DNA of 54,816 bases from Clostridia bacterium (GCA_017553815.1 JAFZJT010000075.1:1-54816), one strand, 5' to 3'; counted from the stretch's first letter, positions 23,751 through 32,798 are shown. The notes: generated from the sequence alone by a model not told the origin. Made by a program: numbers and translations.

Positions 23751-25746
23751 ACCCTATCAATCTCGCCGCTGCGTTCACCGCCGCCAGTATCACCAGCCCC
23801 ACGACCGTCGGCAGCGCGATCCCGAGCAGCATCCATTTGACGCCGCCCGCCTCCTTTTTTAGCGTCAGGCAGGTCGTGGAGCAGGGCCAATGGAAGAGCG
23901 TGAAGAGCGCCATCGCAAGGCAGGTGAGCTTCGTCCAGCCGTTCGCGGTCAGTATCGAAAAAAGCTCCGCGCCCGATGCGCTTTCGGCGAGCGCGCCGCC
24001 GCCCGTGTACGCCATCAAAAGTATCGGAAGCACTATCTCATTCGCGGGAAAGCCGAGGATGAACGCGGCGAGGATGGCGCCGTCGAGGGCGAAGAGCCGC
24101 GCGAACGGGTCGAGAAAGCCGCAGAACGAGGAAAGGAGCGTGCCGCCGCCGAGCCTTATATTCGCCGCCGCGTAGATGATGAGCCCCGCGGGCGCCGCAA
24201 CGAGAACCGCGCGGGCGAGCACGTGCAGGGTCCTATCGAGCATACTGCGAACGAGCACCTGCGCTATCTTCGGCGGGCGATAGGGCGGCAGTTCCATCAA
24301 AAACGACGAAGCTTCGCCGCGAAAAAGCGTTTTTGAAAGCAGTTTTGTAACGGCGAGCGTCACCGCGACCGCAAGCACGATGAGCGCCGCGAGCGCCGCC
24401 GCCGTGCCGATGGATGACCTGCCGCCCGCGAGATAGAGCGAGACCAGCGTTATCAGCATCGGGAATCGCCCGTTGCAGGGAACGAGGCTGTTTGTGAGCA
24501 TCGCCGAAAGCCGCTCGCCGCGATTCGGGATTATGCGGCAGCCCACGACGCCCGCCGCGTTGCACCCGAAGCCCATCGAGATCGTCAGCGCCTGCTTGCC
24601 GCAGGAGCCGCAGCGGGCAAAGCAGCGGTCGAGACAGAATGCCGCGCGCGGAAGATAGCCAAGATCCTCAAGGAGCGTGAAGAGCGGGAAGAAGATCGCC
24701 ATCGGCGGCAGCATCACCGAAACGACCCAAGAAACCGTGCGGAATATGCCGAGGATGAGCGCATCCCGAAGCCACGGGGCGACGGCAAGCGCGGAAAGGA
24801 GCGAAAGAAGCGCGTTTTCGGCCTTGGAAAAGAGCGAAAACAGCAGTTCGGACGGGCGATTCGCTCCGATGATCGTGATATAGAAAACCAGCATCAAAAG
24901 CAGAAACATGATCGGAAACGCCGTCCATCTGCCGAGCGCGATTCGGTCGAGCCGCTCACTCAGGCTCTCTTCTTTGCGCCTTTTGCCGCGCTTCCCGCCA
25001 TTTTTCGCCCCGCTTCCCCCTCCCTTTTCGCGCACCGCGCCCGCGATAAGAATCGAGCACTCCCTCTGGCAGGCGATCGCGGCGGCCTCGTTTTCGCCGA
25101 TCTCGGCATTCTCCTTTGGGAGAAACGCCGCGCAGCTTTCATGCATTTTCAGCGCGGTTTGAGCGTCGTTTTCCCCCTTCATCACTTGAAAAACCGCCTC
25201 TATCAGCGCCGAAAGCCCAACGCCGTTTCGCGCCGCGCAGGGCACGACCGGCACGCCGAGCCGCGCGGAAAGCAGCGCCGAATCGACCTCAAGGCCGCTC
25301 CTTTCCGCTTCGTCGATGAGGTTCAGGCAGATAACGACCTTCGGCGTGAGCGCGAGCACCTGCAGCGCAAGGGGCAGGCTCGATTCGAGGCTTGCGGCGT
25401 TCACGACCGCGATCACGGCTTCGGGCGCACTTTTTATAAGGAAATCCCGCGCGATGCCCTCCTCAAACGACGCGGGATCGAGGCTGCGGCAGCCCGGCAG
25501 ATCGACGAGCAGGAGCCTCTGCTCCGCTCCCCCATCCCTCGCGCGACAGATACCGCTCGCGAGCGAAACGGTCTTGCCCGACCAGTTGCCCGTGTGCTGT
25601 TTCAGCCCCGTAAGCGCGTTGAAAACCGTGCTTTTGCCGACGTTCGCCTTGCCCGCGAGCGCGATGACGGGCAGATTCTCGGGGTTTTCGAGCGTCTCAA
25701 ATTCGCGAAGAGCGCCGCGCCCGCTTGAAAACGAGGTCAGACCCAT
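23749..25746 (-). CDS. feoB: Ferrous iron transport protein FeoB (variant gate motifs)
   Basis: A 665-residue protein. The N-terminal G domain has G1 GKANVGKSTVFNALTG, a GNWSGKTV switch region, G3 DLPGCRSLDPAS and G4 LNLIDEA. The membrane part has two Gate segments: GFGCNAAGVVGCRIIPNRGERL with LVPCNGRFPMLIT, and GFPANEIVLPILLMAY. The canonical versions are GCNVPAI and CxARxP, so this belongs to a divergent FeoB subgroup. The start is the ATG at 25744-25746 with SD GGGAGGG; the frame extending to 25911 only reads through the repeat. A charged linker (SGAKNGGKRGKRRKEESL) joins the two halves. feoA lies upstream, separated by a repeat. It imports Fe2+ driven or gated by GTP. Confidence 0.93.
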   Translation of the reverse strand: MGLTSFSSGRGALREFETLENPENLPVIALAGKANVGKSTVFNALTGLKQHTGNWSGKTVSLASGICRARDGGAEQRLLLVDLPGCRSLDPASFEEGIARDFLIKSAPEAVIAVVNAASLESSLPLALQVLALTPKVVICLNLIDEAERSGLEVDSALLSARLGVPVVPCAARNGVGLSALIEAVFQVMKGENDAQTALKMHESCAAFLPKENAEIGENEAAAIACQRECSILIAGAVREKGGGSGAKNGGKRGKRRKEESLSERLDRIALGRWTAFPIMFLLLMLVFYITIIGANRPSELLFSLFSKAENALLSLLSALAVAPWLRDALILGIFRTVSWVVSVMLPPMAIFFPLFTLLEDLGYLPRAAFCLDRCFARCGSCGKQALTISMGFGCNAAGVVGCRIIPNRGERLSAMLTNSLVPCNGRFPMLITLVSLYLAGGRSSIGTAAALAALIVLAVAVTLAVTKLLSKTLFRGEASSFLMELPPYRPPKIAQVLVRSMLDRTLHVLARAVLVAAPAGLIIYAAANIRLGGGTLLSSFCGFLDPFARLFALDGAILAAFILGFPANEIVLPILLMAYTGGGALAESASGAELFSILTANGWTKLTCLAMALFTLFHWPCSTTCLTLKKEAGGVKWMLLGIALPTVVGLVILAAVNAAARLIG

Positions 25747-25773
25747 GCTTGCTCCCTCCCTTCGGAGAAGTTG

Positions 25774-25836
25774 GTGAACAGTGAAGGGCGAATAGCGAAT
25801 AATGAATAGTTGTGGTGAAAATTCCTTCGTAATTTC
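25774..25836 (-). repeat. Dispersed hairpin plus heptad repeat, inverted, between feoA and feoB
   Basis: Read on minus, an imperfect GAAATTA...AATTTTC hairpin (25817-25836) is followed by ACTATTCATTATTCGCT and further degenerate heptads down to 25774. It occupies most of the 127-bp feoA-feoB gap. Confidence 0.65.
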
Positions 25837-25873
25837 CCTTTTTTTATTTTGTACGCATATTCGGAATTCATCT

Positions 25874-26170
25874 TCACACGTCCTCTCCTCGCTTCGCCGC
25901 TCCGCCGTCAACTTTCACCATCACCATCGCCGCATCCGCGTTCCTTATCGCCGTGACCGTTCCGCGGACGAGATAAGCCGAAGGGTCACCGAGCGGGCTT
26001 ACAAGCACCTTTGTGACGCGCTCCCCCTCAAAATAGCCGAGCTCAACGAGCCGCCTTTTGAGCTCGCCCGAAGCGACAACCTCCGCTATCAGCGCCGACT
26101 CGCCGAGCGCAAGCCCGTTCATTCCGATGCTTGCGCCCGCTTTCGCCTGCTCTTTTCTTACCCTGCCCAT
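25874..26170 (-). CDS. feoA: FeoA-domain protein
   Basis: A 98-residue protein with the SH3-like FeoA fold: an ALIAEVVASGELKRRLVELGYFEGERVTKVLVSPLGDPSAYLVRG stretch carries the LxxLGxxxG and DPxAYxVRG motifs. The start is the ATG at 26168-26170 with GGAGGG 6 nt upstream; an upstream in-frame ATG at 26200 lacks an SD. FeoA is a cytoplasmic partner of FeoB, encoded immediately downstream. It carries an N-terminal extension of about 30 residues before the domain. Confidence 0.88.
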   Translation of the reverse strand: MGRVRKEQAKAGASIGMNGLALGESALIAEVVASGELKRRLVELGYFEGERVTKVLVSPLGDPSAYLVRGTVTAIRNADAAMVMVKVDGGAAKRGEDV

Positions 26171-26243
26171 ATTCGCCCTCCATATGCCCGTTTCTGCCAT
26201 AGTATGCAGGGAGAGGGGAGCGGGTTACAAGTAAGTCGCTTTG

Positions 26244-26308
26244 CTAATGAATAATGAAGTCGCCTGCGGCTAATGAAGGAATGGATGTGGAAATTCCTTC
26301 GGAATTTC
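26244..26308 (-). repeat. Dispersed hairpin plus heptad repeat, inverted, interrupted
   Basis: Read on minus, a perfect hairpin GAAATTCC-GAA-GGAATTTC (26290-26308) is followed by CACATCCATTCCTTCATTA, a GCC-GCA-GGC mini-hairpin, and CATTATTCATTA. The heptad tail appears to have been invaded by a small hairpin unit like those at 26419-26515. Confidence 0.6.
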
Positions 26309-26340
26309 AAATTATAAATGAAAAAATCGGAGCAGGTCCC

Positions 26341-26515
26341 CCTTCTCCTCGAGGAGAAGGCTTATCCGGCTTCGTATTCTCCGGTAAAAATCCGAATTCC
26401 GCAGGAATTCCTACCTTAATTCGCAGGGCGAATTTCACTTGCGAAGCAAATTTCACCCGCCGCAGGCAGATTTCACTCGGCGAAGCCGAATTTTACTGCG
26501 CGCACTCAGCGCGCA
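26341..26515. repeat. Array of short hairpins separated by ATTTCAC
   Basis: A perfect 20-bp palindrome CCTTCTCCTCGAGGAGAAGG (26341-26360) is followed by GAATTCC-GCA-GGAATTC (26394-26410), ATTCGC-AGG-GCGAAT (26419-26433), TTGC-GAA-GCAA (26439-26449), GCC-GCA-GGC (26459-26467), TCGGC-GAA-GCCGA (26477-26489) and TGCGCGC-ACTCA-GCGCGCA (26497-26515). The last five are separated by ATTTCAC or ATTTTAC beginning at 26432, 26450, 26470 and 26490, an 18-20 bp period. No open frame uses it. It lies between the feoA start and the ABC exporter stop. Confidence 0.8.
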
Positions 26516-26550
26516 TTCCTTCATTCCTTCTTAGCGAAGCGTCTTCATTC

Positions 26551-26585
26551 AAAAAGCAGGCCCCCTTTCGGAATGCGCTGCTTTT
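26551..26585 (-). terminator. Terminator of the ABC exporter operon
   Basis: Stem AAAAGCAG (26552-26559) and CTGCTTTT (26578-26585) with an imperfect inner stem. On minus it ends in CTGCTTTTT, 26 nt after the stop of the second exporter subunit. Confidence 0.65.
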
Positions 26586-26610
26586 ATTTCTATTCGTTTT
26601 GTTGTCCGCC

Positions 26611-28497
26611 TTACGCTTTTTTCAGCATCTCCTTCTCGTACTGGAGCGTATAGAGGTCAAAATACCTGCCCTTCTTCTCGAGCAGCTCGTGGTGGTTGCC
26701 CTGCTCCACTATCTGCCCCTTCGAGAGCACGATGATATTATCCGCGTGCTGTATGGTGGAGAGCCTATGGGCAACTATCAGCATCGTGCCGATATTCATC
26801 AGCTTTTCGAGCGAATCCTGAATCAGCACCTCGGTCTCGGTGTCGATATTCGCGGTGGCTTCATCGAGTATCATGACCGAGGGCTTATGGATGATGGTTC
26901 TGGCAAAGCTCAAAAGCTGGCGCTGACCCGCCGAGAAATTGTTGCCGCGCTCGCGCACGACCTCGTCGAGCCCGTTTTCCAGGCGGTTTATGAAGTGGTC
27001 CGCGTTGACGTAGCGGCAGACCTCGTTCACCTCGTCGTCGCTCACGCCGTCCAAATCGAGCAGGATATTGCTCTTTATCGTGCCCGAAAAGAGGAAAACG
27101 TCCTGAAGCATCTGCCCGAAATGCCTGCGCAGCGAGCTCATCTTTATTTTGCGAATATCGATGCCGTCGATCAGTATCTCGCCCTTTTGGAACTCGTAGT
27201 TGCGGCAGATAAGCGAAAGTATCGTCGTTTTGCCGCTGCCCGTCGCGCCGACGAAGGCCACGGTGTCGTTCGGCATAACGTGGAACGAAACGCCCCTGAG
27301 CACCCATTCATTCGGAACGTAGCTGAACCAAACGTCGCGGAACTCTATCTCGCCGCGAACGTTTTCGAGCTCGATGGCGTCCTCCGCGTCCGTGAGAGCG
27401 GGCTCGATGTCCATTATCGTGAACACCTTCTCCGCCGAGGCGAACGCGCTCTGGAGCCAGTTGAACTGCTCCGCAAGGTTCTGGATGGGGTTATAGAATT
27501 TATTTATGTACATATAGAAGCTGACGATCGTGCCAGCGTCGAGCGCCTGACCGAGGAGCCTTGCGCCGTTCAGATACCCCTTGCCGCCGACGTAGAAGAG
27601 GCAGAGCACCGAGCTTATATAGAGCATATAGACGAGCGGGCGGAAGATGCCGAAAACGAGTATCTGCTCGCCCTTCGCCTTGCCGAGTCCGCGGCTCTTA
27701 TCCTCAAAATCGCGCAGTTTTTCGCCCTCGCGGTTGAATATCTGGGTTATCTTGATGCCCGAAAGGTTTTCGGAAAGATAGGTGTTTATATCGGTCGTTC
27801 TGTCCTTGACCCTGCGGTAAGCCCTTCTTGCGAACTTTCTGAAGATGACCGAGAAAAGCACGATGAACGGCACGAAGCATAATACCATCAGCGTCAAGCC
27901 GACGTTCAGCGCGAACATCGCAACGAGCACGCCCACCACGATGAACATATTCTTAACGAGGTTCACAAGCAGAGCCGTGAACATAAGCGAGATGGCGTTG
28001 GTGTCGTTCGTCGTTCTCGTTACGAGCTTACCCACGGGGATGGAGTTCATCTGCTCGTGCGAAAGGCTCTCGATATGGGTGAAGAGGTCCTCGCGCATCT
28101 TGGAGATTATCTTCTGGCCCACCCTTTGCAGGATGACCGCCTGAACGTAGGTGCAGACCATGGATACAACGAGGATGCTCGCGTATATCGCAACGAGCGT
28201 ATAGAGCCTGGGAAGCTCGAAATCCGCCTGAACGAGCTTGGTTATCCTTCCGATTATGAGCGGGGAAACGATGTCGTAGGCGATGCCGAAGAGCACGATG
28301 AAGCCAACGAGGATGAAGCTTCCAGCATGGGGCTTCGCGTAGCGCATAAGGCGCTTTATTATCTCGCCGTCCTTCATGTGGCGGTCGAAGCCTATCGCCT
28401 GCTTTTTATCCTTCATGGTCGCGAAAGCGACTATGAGCACGGTCGAGATGATGCCGATTATCGCACCGACGAGCAGAAGAGGATAGTATTCACGCAT
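26611..28497 (-). CDS. ABC exporter subunit, canonical half of a heterodimer
   Basis: A 628-residue half-transporter: N-terminal membrane domain with six helices (an additional hydrophobic helix REYYPLLLVGAIIGII starts the protein) and a C-terminal nucleotide-binding domain. Walker A is GATGSGKTT, the signature is NFSAGQRQLLSFAR, and Walker B is VMILDEATANIDTETE with the catalytic Glu. The start is the ATG at 28495-28497 with AGGGGGTG upstream; the open frame to 28587 overlaps the preceding gene. Its partner ends 13 nt upstream. Related to LmrCD/BmrCD and TM287/288 multidrug exporters; the substrate is unknown. Confidence 0.92.
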   Translation of the reverse strand: MREYYPLLLVGAIIGIISTVLIVAFATMKDKKQAIGFDRHMKDGEIIKRLMRYAKPHAGSFILVGFIVLFGIAYDIVSPLIIGRITKLVQADFELPRLYTLVAIYASILVVSMVCTYVQAVILQRVGQKIISKMREDLFTHIESLSHEQMNSIPVGKLVTRTTNDTNAISLMFTALLVNLVKNMFIVVGVLVAMFALNVGLTLMVLCFVPFIVLFSVIFRKFARRAYRRVKDRTTDINTYLSENLSGIKITQIFNREGEKLRDFEDKSRGLGKAKGEQILVFGIFRPLVYMLYISSVLCLFYVGGKGYLNGARLLGQALDAGTIVSFYMYINKFYNPIQNLAEQFNWLQSAFASAEKVFTIMDIEPALTDAEDAIELENVRGEIEFRDVWFSYVPNEWVLRGVSFHVMPNDTVAFVGATGSGKTTILSLICRNYEFQKGEILIDGIDIRKIKMSSLRRHFGQMLQDVFLFSGTIKSNILLDLDGVSDDEVNEVCRYVNADHFINRLENGLDEVVRERGNNFSAGQRQLLSFARTIIHKPSVMILDEATANIDTETEVLIQDSLEKLMNIGTMLIVAHRLSTIQHADNIIVLSKGQIVEQGNHHELLEKKGRYFDLYTLQYEKEMLKKA

Positions 28498-28510
28498 TGC
28501 ATTCACCCCC

Positions 28511-30280
28511 TTATTCCACCGCGTCCTCAAGACGCTGCAGCTCGACCATCTTCGCGTACTCGGGGCAGCTCTCAACAAGCTCCGCATGGCTGCCGACGGC
28601 GGTCACTTTGCCGTCCTCAACGAAGATTATCTTGTCCATCCCCTCGATCGTGGTTATGCGGTGGGCGATCAGTATCGTGGTCTTGCCCTTCCTGCTCCTC
28701 TCGAGGTTGCCGAGGATGACCTTCTCGGTGTCGGTATCGACCGCGGAAACGGAGTCGTCGAGAATCAGTATCGGCGCGTTCTTCATCAGCGCGCGCGCGA
28801 TAGAAATGCGCTGCTTCTGACCGCCCGAGACCGTGACACCCCTTTCGCCGAGTATGGTTTCATATTTATCCTTGAAATCGACGATGTTTCCGTGAACGTC
28901 CGCAAGCACCGCGGCTTCCTCGATCGCCTTTGCGTCCGCATCGTCGAAGGCGAAGTTGATATTATTGGTTATCGTGTCCGAGAAAAGGAAATTATCCTGC
29001 GGAACGTAGGCGCAGCCCTTGCGCACCGAGCGGATCGTAACGTCGTTCACGTCCTGCCCGTCTATAAGCAGCGTTCCCCTCGGTACGTTGTAGGTGCGGA
29101 GTATCAGATCGACTATGGTGGTCTTGCCGCTTCCGGTCTTGCCCACGATGCCGACGCTCTCGCCGGGGTTTATCTTGAAGGAAATGTTCTCGAGCGCGTC
29201 GAACTCGCCGTCCGGATAGCGGAAGGTGAGGTTTTTAAACTCGATGCCGCCCTTGATCTCGCCGATATCCACGGCTCCTTGCGCATCCTTGACCGTTACC
29301 TCGGCTTCAAGAAGCTCGGCAACGCGCTTCATCGAGGCCTTGCCGCGCGCGGATTTCTCTATCAGCATCGAAACCGCCATAACGGGCCATACGACCGAGG
29401 TGAAGTAGCCGATGTACTCAACGAGCAGACCCGCCGAGAAGCGCTCCGAGTGAACGAGATATCCGCCGTAGCCGAGGATAATGCAGATCACCGTTTCAAC
29501 GAGCAGCACGATCAAAACGTGCATGAGGTTTGATATCTTGGTGTATTTTATGTTCGCTTCCTCGTTTTCAACGTTCAGCTTGCGGAACGAGAGAAGCTGC
29601 TTGAGCTCCTTTACGAAGGCCTTTATGACCGCGTAGCCCGAAAAGCTCTCCTGCGCGAAGTCGGAAAGGTTTGAAAACGCCTGCTGGCGCACCTCCCATT
29701 GCTTCATCATCGCCTTGCCCATGAGCGTTCCTATAAGAAGGATAAGCACGAGCGGGATAAGCGTCAGAAGCGTCAGTTTGACGTCCATACGCCACATGTT
29801 ATAGAAGCCGAGCAACCCAAGGAACAGCGCGTCGAAGAACATCAAAAGCCCGTCGCCGAAGCATTCCTGGATCGTGTCGAGGTCGTTTGTGAAAAGGCTC
29901 ATAAGGTTGCCGACCTTATTCACCTGATAATAATCCCTCGAAAGCTCCTTGCAATGGTCGAACATCTGTATGCGGATATTCGTTTCCACCCTTATAGCGG
30001 AGCCGAAGAAGCAGACGCGCCATAAAAAGCGACCGAACACCATCACCACGATGGTGCCGATTATCGGCAAACAGATCTTGTCCAAAAGAAAATCGAGCGT
30101 AAACGGAGTCAGCGTGCCCTTGTAGTTCACAACGCCCTTGCTTATGCCGTCTATAAGCATTCCGTATAGATTTGGAATGAGGAGCTGAAAATAATCGACC
30201 ATTACGAGCGCGATCGTTCCCAAAATGAGAAGCGGCGCGTACTTCAAGTAGTAGCGGTTGATGTGCTTTCCGAATATCAA
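28511..30280 (-). CDS. ABC exporter subunit, degenerate-site half of a heterodimer (TTG start)
   Basis: A 589-residue half-transporter. Six membrane helices (about residues 15-320) precede the ATPase domain with Walker A GKTGSGKTT, signature VSGGQKQRISIAR and Walker B ILILDDSVSAVD. The catalytic Glu after Walker B is Asp, the hallmark of the degenerate ATP site in heterodimeric exporters of the LmrCD/TM287-288 type. TTG at 30278-30280 is the likely start (GGAG 6 nt upstream); the frame extends 10 codons further without an SD. A promoter lies at 30356-30384, and the pair ends at the 26551-26585 terminator. Confidence 0.92.
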   Translation of the reverse strand: MIFGKHINRYYLKYAPLLILGTIALVMVDYFQLLIPNLYGMLIDGISKGVVNYKGTLTPFTLDFLLDKICLPIIGTIVVMVFGRFLWRVCFFGSAIRVETNIRIQMFDHCKELSRDYYQVNKVGNLMSLFTNDLDTIQECFGDGLLMFFDALFLGLLGFYNMWRMDVKLTLLTLIPLVLILLIGTLMGKAMMKQWEVRQQAFSNLSDFAQESFSGYAVIKAFVKELKQLLSFRKLNVENEEANIKYTKISNLMHVLIVLLVETVICIILGYGGYLVHSERFSAGLLVEYIGYFTSVVWPVMAVSMLIEKSARGKASMKRVAELLEAEVTVKDAQGAVDIGEIKGGIEFKNLTFRYPDGEFDALENISFKINPGESVGIVGKTGSGKTTIVDLILRTYNVPRGTLLIDGQDVNDVTIRSVRKGCAYVPQDNFLFSDTITNNINFAFDDADAKAIEEAAVLADVHGNIVDFKDKYETILGERGVTVSGGQKQRISIARALMKNAPILILDDSVSAVDTDTEKVILGNLERSRKGKTTILIAHRITTIEGMDKIIFVEDGKVTAVGSHAELVESCPEYAKMVELQRLEDAVE

Positions 30281-30355
30281 GTTGTTCTCCTTCCGCAGCG
30301 GCGAAGGCAATCCTGCTCTCTTCCCGCATGCTCCTATAAAAAATCCGTAAATATT

Positions 30356-30384
30356 ATTATATCTTCAAATGGCAAAAAATGCAA
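30356..30384 (-). promoter_or_regulatory. Promoter of the ABC exporter operon
   Basis: On minus, TTGCAT (30379-30384), a 17-bp spacer and TATAAT (30356-30361), about 75 nt before the TTG start. Confidence 0.7.
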
Positions 30385-30446
30385 TAGCGCGGCGCAAAAA
30401 GCGCAGGATCGGTTTTTTGATCTTTCCTTTTTCCGCCCCGCCGCAA

Positions 30447-30470
30447 ACGAAAAGCGGAAGCGCATCCGCT
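30447..30470 (-). terminator. Weak terminator after the zinc-ribbon membrane-protein gene
   Basis: On minus, AGCGGA (30465-30470) and TCCGCT (30453-30458) pair around TGCGCT, followed by TTTTCG. The T-tract is short. Confidence 0.45.
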
Positions 30471-30543
30471 CCCGCTTCGTATTCATGCTAATACCAAACT
30501 CTGACTAAAGCCGAACTTCTTGCCGATTGTTTTCCGCCCTGCA

Positions 30544-31344
30544 TCAGTTTTGCGTCAGAGCCTCGTTCTCCAAAGGGTCATCCTCTTCGTCATCAAACAG
30601 CTCATCCGGGCTGTCAACGTCCTCCGGCTGAGAAAACTCGGTGATCGGCCAATCGGGCAGATACGTTTCCCCGAGAAACTCCTTGGTATCCTCTTCGTAA
30701 TCGGCGGTGTCTAATTTGATCCATCCAAGCTCCGAATCGATATACCAGTTGTAGCCGTCCTTATAATAATAGTTGCCGTTAAAGGTGTAATACCCGTCGC
30801 CCCGGTGCGCAACTGCCCTTGCTAAAACCAAGACCGCTGTCACAATGACAGCGCCTACCAGCAAAACGCTCAACAGGCCGCTCCAGTGCAGGTTCGTTTT
30901 CTCTATGCGCTCATCTTCAAGCCGATAGGAGCCGGGATCGCTCAGCCCCGCCATGCGCTCGGGAAAGATTCCCGCATCGTGGCAGGCATCAATAAGGCGC
31001 GAAAAGTATATGCCTGCCGCCCTCGCCTCGTCCTCGCCGCTGTAGAGAATGAATCTTTCGCCGCTCGGCGCGTTTTCATAAACTATCACCCTCCTGCCGT
31101 CGCGGAAGATGCCGTTCATCGGAGCTTCCTCGATATCCTCCTCAACAGAATGATCCAGCATCGAAAGCGGGATACCATGCTCCCTGCAATAGAGCTTCAG
31201 CTCCTCGATCGATTGCGGGCGGATAACGGAAAAGCGGCTCTTTTCATCGATAAGGCTTTGATCGTAGGTTCCGCATTTCGGGCAATACGGTTCCTTTCCT
31301 CTCAACTCCGCTCCGCAGTATTCACAAATCCTCTCCACGGACAT
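30544..31344 (-). CDS. Zinc-ribbon single-pass membrane protein, unknown function
   Basis: A 266-residue protein, not assigned to a named family. The N-terminus CEYCGAELRGKEPYCPKCG is a zinc ribbon. Residues 45-145 form a cytoplasmic domain (SIEELKLYCREHGIPLSMLD; GERFILYSGEDEARAAGIYFSRLIDAC). A transmembrane helix at about 155-177 follows, then an outside segment of repeated Tyr/Gly (YYTFNGNYYYKDGYNWYIDSELGWIKL) and a strongly acidic tail. AAGGAGG precedes the ATG, and a consensus promoter lies at 31386-31414. It is a single-gene unit between thrE and the ABC pair. Confidence 0.7.
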   Translation of the reverse strand: MSVERICEYCGAELRGKEPYCPKCGTYDQSLIDEKSRFSVIRPQSIEELKLYCREHGIPLSMLDHSVEEDIEEAPMNGIFRDGRRVIVYENAPSGERFILYSGEDEARAAGIYFSRLIDACHDAGIFPERMAGLSDPGSYRLEDERIEKTNLHWSGLLSVLLVGAVIVTAVLVLARAVAHRGDGYYTFNGNYYYKDGYNWYIDSELGWIKLDTADYEEDTKEFLGETYLPDWPITEFSQPEDVDSPDELFDDEEDDPLENEALTQN

Positions 31345-31385
31345 TTTGGCCTCCTTGCTGATACCAACCTAAATACATCTCAAAT

Positions 31386-31414
31386 ATTATATTAAATTTG
31401 CGCAGCGCTGTCAA
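31386..31414 (-). promoter_or_regulatory. Consensus promoter of the zinc-ribbon membrane-protein gene
   Basis: On minus, TTGACA (31409-31414), a 17-bp spacer and TATAAT (31386-31391), 42 nt upstream of the ATG. Confidence 0.85.
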
Positions 31415-31469
31415 TATTTTCCTCGCCGTTCGGCGCAAAAAATCCCTTTGCCGCGCCTCCGTCAGAATG

Positions 31470-32798
31470 CTATTTTAAAAGTTTGCTTTTCTTGTAAACG
31501 CCCCACATTCTGAACACGGTGGAGCTTATGAGCACGCCCACGGCGACCGCGCCCGCGATGGCGGCGGTTGCAAGCCCCTTCGACCAAGCCTCCGAGCCCA
31601 TGCCGCGCCTAATGAAATCCGTTGTGTAGTAGATGCCCGCGCCGGGTATCAGCGGAACAAGCGCCGAAAGCAGATAGCTCGTTGCGGGGAATTTGCGCAC
31701 TCTCGCCATTATCTCCGCATAGAATGAGCTTGCGGCGGCGGCAACCAGATACGAAATCGGCTCAGAAAGCCTCATGCGCATACAGATCGAGCAGACGAAC
31801 CATGAGATGATGCTTCCAACGAGCGCGAAGGGCATGCCCCTGCCGTGCATGTTGAAGAAGAGACCGAAACCGAGCGTACCGATCATGCCCGCAAGGCACT
31901 GGATATAGAGCGGATGGTCTATCGGCGCGAGCGTGGAGCCGACGGTAAAAAACTGCCTTGAGAGCGTGACCGCGGCGCTCGTTCCGAACACCAGCGCGGC
32001 GGCTATCATCAAAACCTGAACGAGCCTGTTCACGCCGCTCATCGTGTCGCCGTAGATGATATCGCGCATGCTGTTTGTGAAAAGAAATCCCGGAACGAGT
32101 ATCATCAGCGCGCCTATCGTGGCGATATCGGTGTTCTTGCAAAGCCCGATCGCGCCCAAGAGATTGGCGATAAAGGCGAGTATGAAACTGCAAACGAAGG
32201 ATTTAAAGAAGGCGTTCGCGTTCAGCTTGCCCGTGAAGCTCAGCGCCGCCGCCGTTGCCGTGCAGCTCAGCCCTGCCGAAAGCGTTTCAAGAAGCCCGCC
32301 GCCGAAGAAGATCCCAAAGCCCGCGCCGATCAGGAACGCGCCGAGATAATAGATGGGCTTTCCGTAGCGGCAAACGCTTGCGTCGGTTCCGTCAAGAAGC
32401 CTCCTCGCCTCGCTGACGGGCGGGCGCTCGTCGCAAATTTTACGGCAGAGCGCGGAATATTTCTCGATGCCGTCGAGCATCGTGTCGCTCGATTTAAGGC
32501 GGCGCACCTTGGTTTCAACGTCGCCCTCGTCGGTCTCAAGCCCCGCGATGATGCAGTTCGGGATAACGAAAACGTCCACCTTCTTGTAGCCGTAGGCCTC
32601 GATTATCCTCGTTATCGTTTCCTCAACGCGATAGGTCTCCGCGCCGCAGCTCTGAAGGCGGTTCGCGAGCGCCACGGCGAACTCAAGCAGCTCTTCGTGG
32701 TCTATGCGATCCTTTTCGAGTTTCTCTGCAACGGAAATAACCCGGGCGGGCGCTTCCCTCCCCGATGGAGCACTTTTCGCTGTTTTGCCTTTCGCCAT
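31470..32798 (-). CDS. Threonine/serine exporter family protein (fused ThrE)
   Basis: A 442-residue protein with both ThrE halves (Pfam ThrE and ThrE_2). The N-terminal cytoplasmic part carries LLEFAVALANRLQSCGAETYRVEETI and a degenerate hydrolase-like region (KVDVFVIPNCIIAGL). About ten membrane helices follow, with ATIGALMILVPGFLFTNSMRDIIYGDT and a C-terminal LVPLIPGAGIYYTTD, both conserved. It exports small neutral amino acids (Thr/Ser) driven by the proton gradient in characterised members. The ATG at 32796-32798 with GAGGG about 9 nt upstream is preferred over the TTG two codons earlier. Promoter at 32835-32863. Confidence 0.92.
   Translation of the reverse strand: MAKGKTAKSAPSGREAPARVISVAEKLEKDRIDHEELLEFAVALANRLQSCGAETYRVEETITRIIEAYGYKKVDVFVIPNCIIAGLETDEGDVETKVRRLKSSDTMLDGIEKYSALCRKICDERPPVSEARRLLDGTDASVCRYGKPIYYLGAFLIGAGFGIFFGGGLLETLSAGLSCTATAAALSFTGKLNANAFFKSFVCSFILAFIANLLGAIGLCKNTDIATIGALMILVPGFLFTNSMRDIIYGDTMSGVNRLVQVLMIAAALVFGTSAAVTLSRQFFTVGSTLAPIDHPLYIQCLAGMIGTLGFGLFFNMHGRGMPFALVGSIISWFVCSICMRMRLSEPISYLVAAAASSFYAEIMARVRKFPATSYLLSALVPLIPGAGIYYTTDFIRRGMGSEAWSKGLATAAIAGAVAVGVLISSTVFRMWGVYKKSKLLK

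Noticed and set aside
25747..25911. Upstream 55-codon extension of feoB
   Set aside because: It translates the dispersed repeat; the ATG at 25746 has a good SD and matches the family start.
26394..26515. CRISPR array
   Set aside because: Units of 18-20 bp with changing palindromes and no unique spacers do not fit a CRISPR.
26254..29533. Long plus-strand frames at 26254-27882 and 28586-29533
   Set aside because: They are antisense to the two ABC exporter genes, whose Walker and signature motifs are unmistakable.
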